Positions 5,070 to 8,801 of a DNA stretch of 8,801 nt are shown here, in pieces. The stretch's first letter is position 1; every line of letters starts with the position of its first letter. The notes beneath the pieces are model-generated. The model had not been told where the DNA came from, made no database searches, and saw only the letters and a list, made by a program, of their open reading frames with translations. Origin of the DNA: Kaftiobacterium sp035693805 (GTDB taxonomy: Bacteria; Sysuimicrobiota; Sysuimicrobiia; Sysuimicrobiales; Kaftiobacteriaceae). Location of the stretch: the NCBI GenBank assembly GCA_035693805.1, contig DASSGA010000244.1, forward strand, positions 1 through 8,801. The letters are read 5' to 3'. The translations under genes were made by a program, and so were the position numbers.

Positions 5070-5720
5070 ATCCGTCTCGACGAGGCCCTTCCGGATGGCG
5101 TACTTAATGAGTTCAGCGGGACGGTGCAGGTCCAGCTTCTCCATGATGTGCTGCCGGTGGGCGGAGACCGTCTTCACCGACAGGTGCAGCAGCTCGGCGA
5201 TCTCCGGACTGGTGTAGCCTTCGGCCAGGAGCTTGAGGATCTCCCGCTCGCGCGCGGTGAGATGAGCGTAGGTGTCGCTCTCCTCTCCGGCCTCCACGCG
5301 CCGGAGGTAATCGCCGACGAGCGATTTGGCCATGCTCGGGTAGAGGTACGTCTCTCCGCGCGACGCCGCTTCGATCGCATCCACAAGCTCGCCGGGGCGG
5401 GCCTTCTTCAGGACATAGCCGCACGCGCCCGCGCGCAGGATCTGGAAGAGATACTCTTCGTTGTCATGGACGGTCAGCGCGAGGACCTGCACGGCAGGGA
5501 ACTCGTCCTTGATCCGCCGCGTCGCCTCCACCCCGCCCAGCTTCGGCATGGCGATGTCCATCAAGACGACGTCGGGATGCAGCGCGCGCACGGCGGTCTG
5601 CGCGGCCAGACCGTCCTCGGCTTCCCCGACCACCTCGATCTCGGGGGCCGAGGCCAGCAGCGCCCGGATGCCGGCCCGGACCAGGGTGTGATCATCGACG
5701 ACGAGCACGCGCAGCGCCAT
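5064..5720 (-). CDS. NarL/FixJ-type response regulator
   Basis: 218 residues from ATG 5718-5720; GGAGG (plus-strand cctcc at 5728-5732) lies seven bases upstream. The receiver domain spans about 1-120, with acidic residues Asp9/Asp10, phosphoacceptor Asp55 in LMDIAMP, Thr83 and Lys105, all intact. The LuxR-type HTH covers about 152-208 (LTAREREILKLLAEGYTSPE and SVKTVSAHRQHIMEKL). It is encoded immediately after its kinase, sharing one base (TGATG), so it is the cognate DNA-binding output. Length and domain order match NarL, NreC and DegU proteins. Likely targets are the surrounding respiratory genes, including its own operon and possibly the convergent HybAB genes; no binding site is demonstrated. 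Its stop overlaps the end of the HybB-like gene. Confidence 0.95.
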   Translation of the reverse strand: MALRVLVVDDHTLVRAGIRALLASAPEIEVVGEAEDGLAAQTAVRALHPDVVLMDIAMPKLGGVEATRRIKDEFPAVQVLALTVHDNEEYLFQILRAGACGYVLKKARPGELVDAIEAASRGETYLYPSMAKSLVGDYLRRVEAGEESDTYAHLTAREREILKLLAEGYTSPEIAELLHLSVKTVSAHRQHIMEKLDLHRPAELIKYAIRKGLVETDS

Positions 5721-7627
5721 CAGGCCGCCTCCTTCGCCGCTGCCGAGGCCGGCACGATCATGGTCACCGTCGTCCCGTGCCCGGGCGTGGAGGCGATCTC
5801 CAGAGTGCCGCCGAGCAGGGCCACGCGCTCCTCCATGCCCGCGATCCCGAGGTGCCGCCGGTCGGGAGAGCCGCGCAGTTGCCCCGCGTCGAAGCCGACC
5901 CCGTCATCGGCGACCTGCAGCCGGACCATGCCCTCGTCCAGGACCACCGCGATGCCCGCGACGCGCGCGCGGGCATGGCGGGCGACGTTCGTGATCGCCT
6001 CCTGGGCGACGCGGAAGACCGTCGTTTCCACCGCGGGGGCGACCCGCTGTCCCCCGAACCCGCTGACGTGGAAGCGAACCTCCACATCCTGGGCCTCGAG
6101 CATCGTCTTCGCGTAGTGTCGGACCGCGGGGATCAACCCCAGGTCGTCGAGCAGCGTGGGACGCAGGTCGAAGATGATCTTGCGCACATCCTCCAGTGTC
6201 CCCTCGGTGACCTTCCGGGACGCGTCGAGGGCGGCGTGCACGCGCGACGGATCGGCATCCTCGATCGCGTTGAGGCTCATCATCAGGCCGGTGAGCGACT
6301 GGCTGACCTGGTCGTGCAGCTCGCGCGCGATGCGGAACCGCTCCTCCTCATGGGCCCGGATCAGGCGGCTCAACAGCTCGCCCCGGAGCCGCTCCTTGTC
6401 GCGCACCACCTGGAACAGCCGAAGGTTCTCCAGGGCCGTGGCCAGATGGCCCGCCACGGTCATGAACAGGGTCAGGTCCGCCTCCTCGAAGGGGATCGGC
6501 TCGGTGCGCGCGACGATGATCCCGCCAAACGTCCGGTCCTTGGTCCGGATCGGTACGGCCAGACCGGCCCCGCTGGGCGCCGCGGGGCGGCACACTTCCG
6601 CCGGTCCTCCGGGATAGGAGAGGGCCTGGCCGGTTGTCGCGGCGCGCACCACGATCTCCGCTCCCTGGGTCTCCACCAGGGACGTCTCCCCCGCGCCGGC
6701 GATGAGCGTCGACGTCCCGTCCTCGAGGCGGTAGATGGCGCAGGCATCGGCACGCACGATCTCGCGGAACACGCCCGCCGCTTCGGTCAGCGCCCCCCGG
6801 AGATCGGCGGCCTCGGTCAAGGTCTGGCTGAAGATCGTGAGCGTCGAGAGGCGGCGCGTGAGATCTTCGATCTGCTCGCTCTGCGCCCGCGTGAAACGCT
6901 CGATGCGGCCACTCATATCGTTGAAGGCCGTGGCCAGCATCCCCAGTTCGTCCGAGGTCTGGACGGCCGACCGCGCCCCGTAGTTGCCGCGGGAGACCTC
7001 GCGCACGGTGCCCACGATGTCGGAGAGCGGGTCGAGGACGAACCGGCCGAGGAGGATGCTCAGCGTCCCCAGGGCGAGCAGGAAGGTAAAGCCCACCAGG
7101 CCCGTGAGCAGCCTGGCGCTGTTGCGGAGGTGGGACTCGACGTGCTCCGTTCCCAGCGAGACCACGGTCGCACCGAGGATGCGCGGCCCGGCCGTGTGAC
7201 AGCTCTGGCACTCCTCCTGGTTGCGGATCGGGGTGAGGACAACCAATTCTTTGAGGCCCGGCCGCTCCTCGGTCCGCGGCGCCCCCGTGGCGATGACCTG
7301 TGCCAGCAGGGCCGAGGGCTGGACCGACCCAACCTCGGCGGGATCACTGCTCGCCCAGACCCGGCTGTCCGGGGCGTAGATCGCGACACGCTCGATCATC
7401 GGGTCCCGCTCGATGTGCCGGATGATCTCGCGCATCTCGGTGGGATTGTTGTTCACCATCGTTGTGGTGAGGCTGTGCAGGATCGTCTCGGTGAGGGTGT
7501 GCGCCATCGCCTCGAACTGCTGCAGGCCGGCCGTGCGCTGGAAGAGCAGCAGGGCGTAGATGGACATCCCCCCGACGCCCAGGAAGATCACCACGATCCA
7601 GAGCGTGATCTTCAGGTGGAGTCGCAT
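5720..7627 (-). CDS. Membrane histidine kinase with periplasmic heme c motif, HAMP, GAF, HisKA_3 and HATPase domains
   Basis: 635 residues from ATG 7625-7627, seven bases after the cytochrome b stop. Helices at about 7-29 and 172-195 enclose a periplasmic sensor (30-171). The sensor holds one CQSCH motif (140-144), a CxxCH signature for covalent heme c, followed by GPRILGATVVSLGTEHVE. Next come HAMP (196-248), a linker helix, GAF (about 275-405), a dimerisation helix with phosphoacceptor His438 in RELHDQ (HisKA_3), and an HATPase_c domain with N-box Asn547, DDGVGFD (574-580), HLGIAGM (592-598) and GHGTT (616-620). The cytoplasmic half resembles NarX and NreB kinases. One-heme periplasmic sensor domains in other kinases and chemoreceptors respond to redox state or small gases; here the ligand is inferred. 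It is cotranscribed with cytochromes c and b and with its response regulator. Confidence 0.92.
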   Translation of the reverse strand: MRLHLKITLWIVVIFLGVGGMSIYALLLFQRTAGLQQFEAMAHTLTETILHSLTTTMVNNNPTEMREIIRHIERDPMIERVAIYAPDSRVWASSDPAEVGSVQPSALLAQVIATGAPRTEERPGLKELVVLTPIRNQEECQSCHTAGPRILGATVVSLGTEHVESHLRNSARLLTGLVGFTFLLALGTLSILLGRFVLDPLSDIVGTVREVSRGNYGARSAVQTSDELGMLATAFNDMSGRIERFTRAQSEQIEDLTRRLSTLTIFSQTLTEAADLRGALTEAAGVFREIVRADACAIYRLEDGTSTLIAGAGETSLVETQGAEIVVRAATTGQALSYPGGPAEVCRPAAPSGAGLAVPIRTKDRTFGGIIVARTEPIPFEEADLTLFMTVAGHLATALENLRLFQVVRDKERLRGELLSRLIRAHEEERFRIARELHDQVSQSLTGLMMSLNAIEDADPSRVHAALDASRKVTEGTLEDVRKIIFDLRPTLLDDLGLIPAVRHYAKTMLEAQDVEVRFHVSGFGGQRVAPAVETTVFRVAQEAITNVARHARARVAGIAVVLDEGMVRLQVADDGVGFDAGQLRGSPDRRHLGIAGMEERVALLGGTLEIASTPGHGTTVTMIVPASAAAKEAA

Positions 7628-7634
7628 GGGATCC

Positions 7635-8327
7635 TCAGTGCGGGGGAAGCCGACCCGCTTTCTGCAGCCGGTCGTACTCGGCGGCGTGGTCGTGGCGGAG
7701 GCGATCGAGCTCCATCTGCCCGCTCCACATCGCCGGGTCCATGGGGAAGATGTCCGGACGGAAGTGCGCGTTGTAGAAGTGCCAGATGATCACGGCGAGC
7801 ATCGCCAGCAGCGCCTCGCCGCCGTGGGCCACACGCGAGGCGGGGACGAGGACGCCGGGGACGTAGCGGGCCAGCGTTTCCGGGAACCACATGATCAGAC
7901 CCGTGGTGGCCATGATCGCCGTGCCCCAGACCACGGCCCAATACTCGATCTTCTGGCGATAGTCGAAGCGGCCGAACGCGGGCTTGCTCCCGCGCAGTCC
8001 CAGCAGGTGGGCGATGTCGCCGAGCACGCCGCGCACGTCCCCGAAGGTGAGGCCCATGTCGCCGCGGTCCCGGCCCGCCCGCCGGGCGGCGATAACGGCC
8101 CCGATGTGGAAGACGGCCTCGGCGATGAGGATGACGGCGAAGGTGCGGTGGATGAACCGCACACGCTCGATCCCGCCCAGCAGCTGGATGATACGCTCCG
8201 CCCATCCGGCCGTGAAGTACTTCTGGGGCAGCCCGGTGAACGCCAGCACGTTGAACGAGATGATCAACGTGAAATGCTCGATGCGCTGGGCCAGGGTGAA
8301 CCGTGACACCGCCGCGGCGCCGCTCAT
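7635..8327 (-). CDS. Four-helix cytochrome b (FdnI / cytochrome b561-like) quinone-reactive subunit
   Basis: 230 residues from ATG 8325-8327, with GGAGG (plus-strand cctcc at 8336-8340) eight bases upstream. The start overlaps the cytochrome c stop as ATGA. Hydrophobic helices at about 16-34, 57-80, 126-148 and 168-187 carry candidate heme b ligands His18, His60, His74, His168 and His183. The segments QRIEHFTLIISFNVLAFTGL (14-33), RFIHRTFAVIL (57-67) and DYRQKIEYWAVVWGTAIM (122-139) fit di-heme cytochrome b subunits of formate dehydrogenase, hydrogenase and thiosulfate reductase type. The role is transfer of electrons between quinol and periplasmic cytochrome c; direction is not given by sequence. 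A charged soluble tail (about 192-230) follows. With the preceding multiheme cytochrome it forms a c/b membrane module. Confidence 0.88.
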   Translation of the reverse strand: MSGAAAVSRFTLAQRIEHFTLIISFNVLAFTGLPQKYFTAGWAERIIQLLGGIERVRFIHRTFAVILIAEAVFHIGAVIAARRAGRDRGDMGLTFGDVRGVLGDIAHLLGLRGSKPAFGRFDYRQKIEYWAVVWGTAIMATTGLIMWFPETLARYVPGVLVPASRVAHGGEALLAMLAVIIWHFYNAHFRPDIFPMDPAMWSGQMELDRLRHDHAAEYDRLQKAGRLPPH

Positions 8328-8801
8328 CGCCCCATCCTCCGCACCTGATCGGTCGCCCACCGTCCGAGGTCGAGCACCGTGAGCAGCCCGAGGAATGCCA
8401 CCGTGGCGGGGATCAGGAACCGGTAGAACAGCTGGACGTAGTACACAAGCGGGGAGGCGTCCGGTGAGGGCGTCTTGTGCTCCGTCCAGGCGGTGGTGAA
8501 GAACCGCCCCGCGTCTGTGTGGCAGGTCCGGCACGTCCCCAGGATGTTGTCCGGGTGCACCTTTGAGGCCGGGTCGGAGGCCGCCCGGATGTCGTGGCCG
8601 CCGTGGCAGTCGTTGCAGATCGCCGCGGGCGTCGGGCTCATCGGCTTCGTCAGCTTGTACAGCGTCGTGGTCACGCCGTGGAACTCGCTGATGTAGGCCT
8701 GGTAGACGGGTCGCAGCCCGTACTTCTGCATGATCCTGGCGTCGGCGTGGCAGGTACCGCACAACTGCGGCAGGTTGTTGCGGAAGGCCGGGGTCTTGAC
8801 C
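8324..8801 (-). CDS. Multiheme c-type cytochrome with C-terminal membrane anchor (N-terminus outside window)
   Basis: The frame is open to the right edge; the visible part is 158 residues ending at TGA 8324-8326. It holds three CxxCH heme sites: CGTCH (residues 14-18 of the visible part), CNDCH (62-66) and CRTCH (90-94). Extra histidines are available as distal ligands, for example in YISEFHG, GGHDI and EHK. The Y-x-x-S/E-x-HG pattern between hemes is typical of periplasmic multiheme cytochromes c. A hydrophobic helix near the C-terminus (about 120-143) anchors it to the membrane, followed by a short basic tail. A full-length protein would probably have more hemes and an export signal beyond the window. 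Its stop overlaps the cytochrome b start, indicating stoichiometric expression and probably a complex. An apparent TTG start at 8764 cuts through the first heme motif and is not the real start. Confidence 0.9.
   Translation of the reverse strand, partial: VKTPAFRNNLPQLCGTCHADARIMQKYGLRPVYQAYISEFHGVTTTLYKLTKPMSPTPAAICNDCHGGHDIRAASDPASKVHPDNILGTCRTCHTDAGRFFTTAWTEHKTPSPDASPLVYYVQLFYRFLIPATVAFLGLLTVLDLGRWATDQVRRMGR

Noticed and set aside
5777..7789. 670-codon plus-strand ORF opposite the histidine kinase
   Set aside because: Its translation is rich in Arg, Gly, Asp and His with no domain or membrane pattern, as expected for the antisense of a GC-rich gene; the kinase strand has complete motifs.
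1..8801. CRISPR arrays, insertion sequences, tRNA genes, phage or defence genes
   Set aside because: No regularly spaced direct repeats, transposase-like ORFs, terminal inverted repeats, tRNA-like folds or defence domains were seen.

Overview
This is a GC-rich window (clearly above 60% G+C, with GC-rich third codon positions) from a bacterium with a respiratory, Gram-negative-type envelope. It encodes a Tat-exported iron-sulfur protein, multiheme c-type cytochromes, quinone-interacting membrane subunits and a periplasmic heme-type sensor. No rRNA, tRNA, ribosomal protein or other taxonomic marker is present. The lineage is therefore not determinable here; soil or subsurface groups such as NC10/Rokubacteria, Acidobacteriota or Desulfobacterota-like bacteria are only guesses. 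No mobile elements, CRISPR arrays or RNA genes are visible.

Layout. (1) 1-74 is the tail of a + strand protein, probably a multiheme cytochrome c, followed by a strong GC hairpin. (2) 157-656 holds two small, overlapping + strand genes: a zinc-ribbon protein and a 49-residue SPW-type membrane protein. A perfect hairpin at 689-715 separates them from the next unit. (3) 720-2167, minus strand, is an Rrf2-family Fe-S regulator translationally coupled to a two-domain multicopper oxidase, with an AT-rich dyad/promoter upstream. (4) 2413-5069, plus strand, has a 56-residue double-CxxC protein, a DUF4190-like small membrane protein, a HybA-like four-cluster ferredoxin and a HybB/NrfD-like quinone-site membrane protein. 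(5) 5064-8801, minus strand, is a tight operon: multiheme cytochrome c (5' end outside the window), four-helix cytochrome b, a histidine kinase with a periplasmic CxxCH motif, and a NarL-type response regulator. Units 4 and 5 are convergent and share the palindrome TCATGA, which supplies both stop codons.

How it fits together. The window looks like a redox/respiration island with two membrane electron-transfer modules (HybA/HybB and cytochrome c/cytochrome b). It also has a copper oxidase under an Fe-S regulator, and a kinase/regulator pair whose sensor domain probably carries a covalent heme. The most interesting idea is that this kinase reads the redox state of the periplasmic cytochrome pool that its own operon helps build. 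The HybAB pair has no hydrogenase catalytic subunit in view, so its electron donor or acceptor lies outside the window or is a different enzyme, possibly the multiheme cytochrome cut at the left edge.
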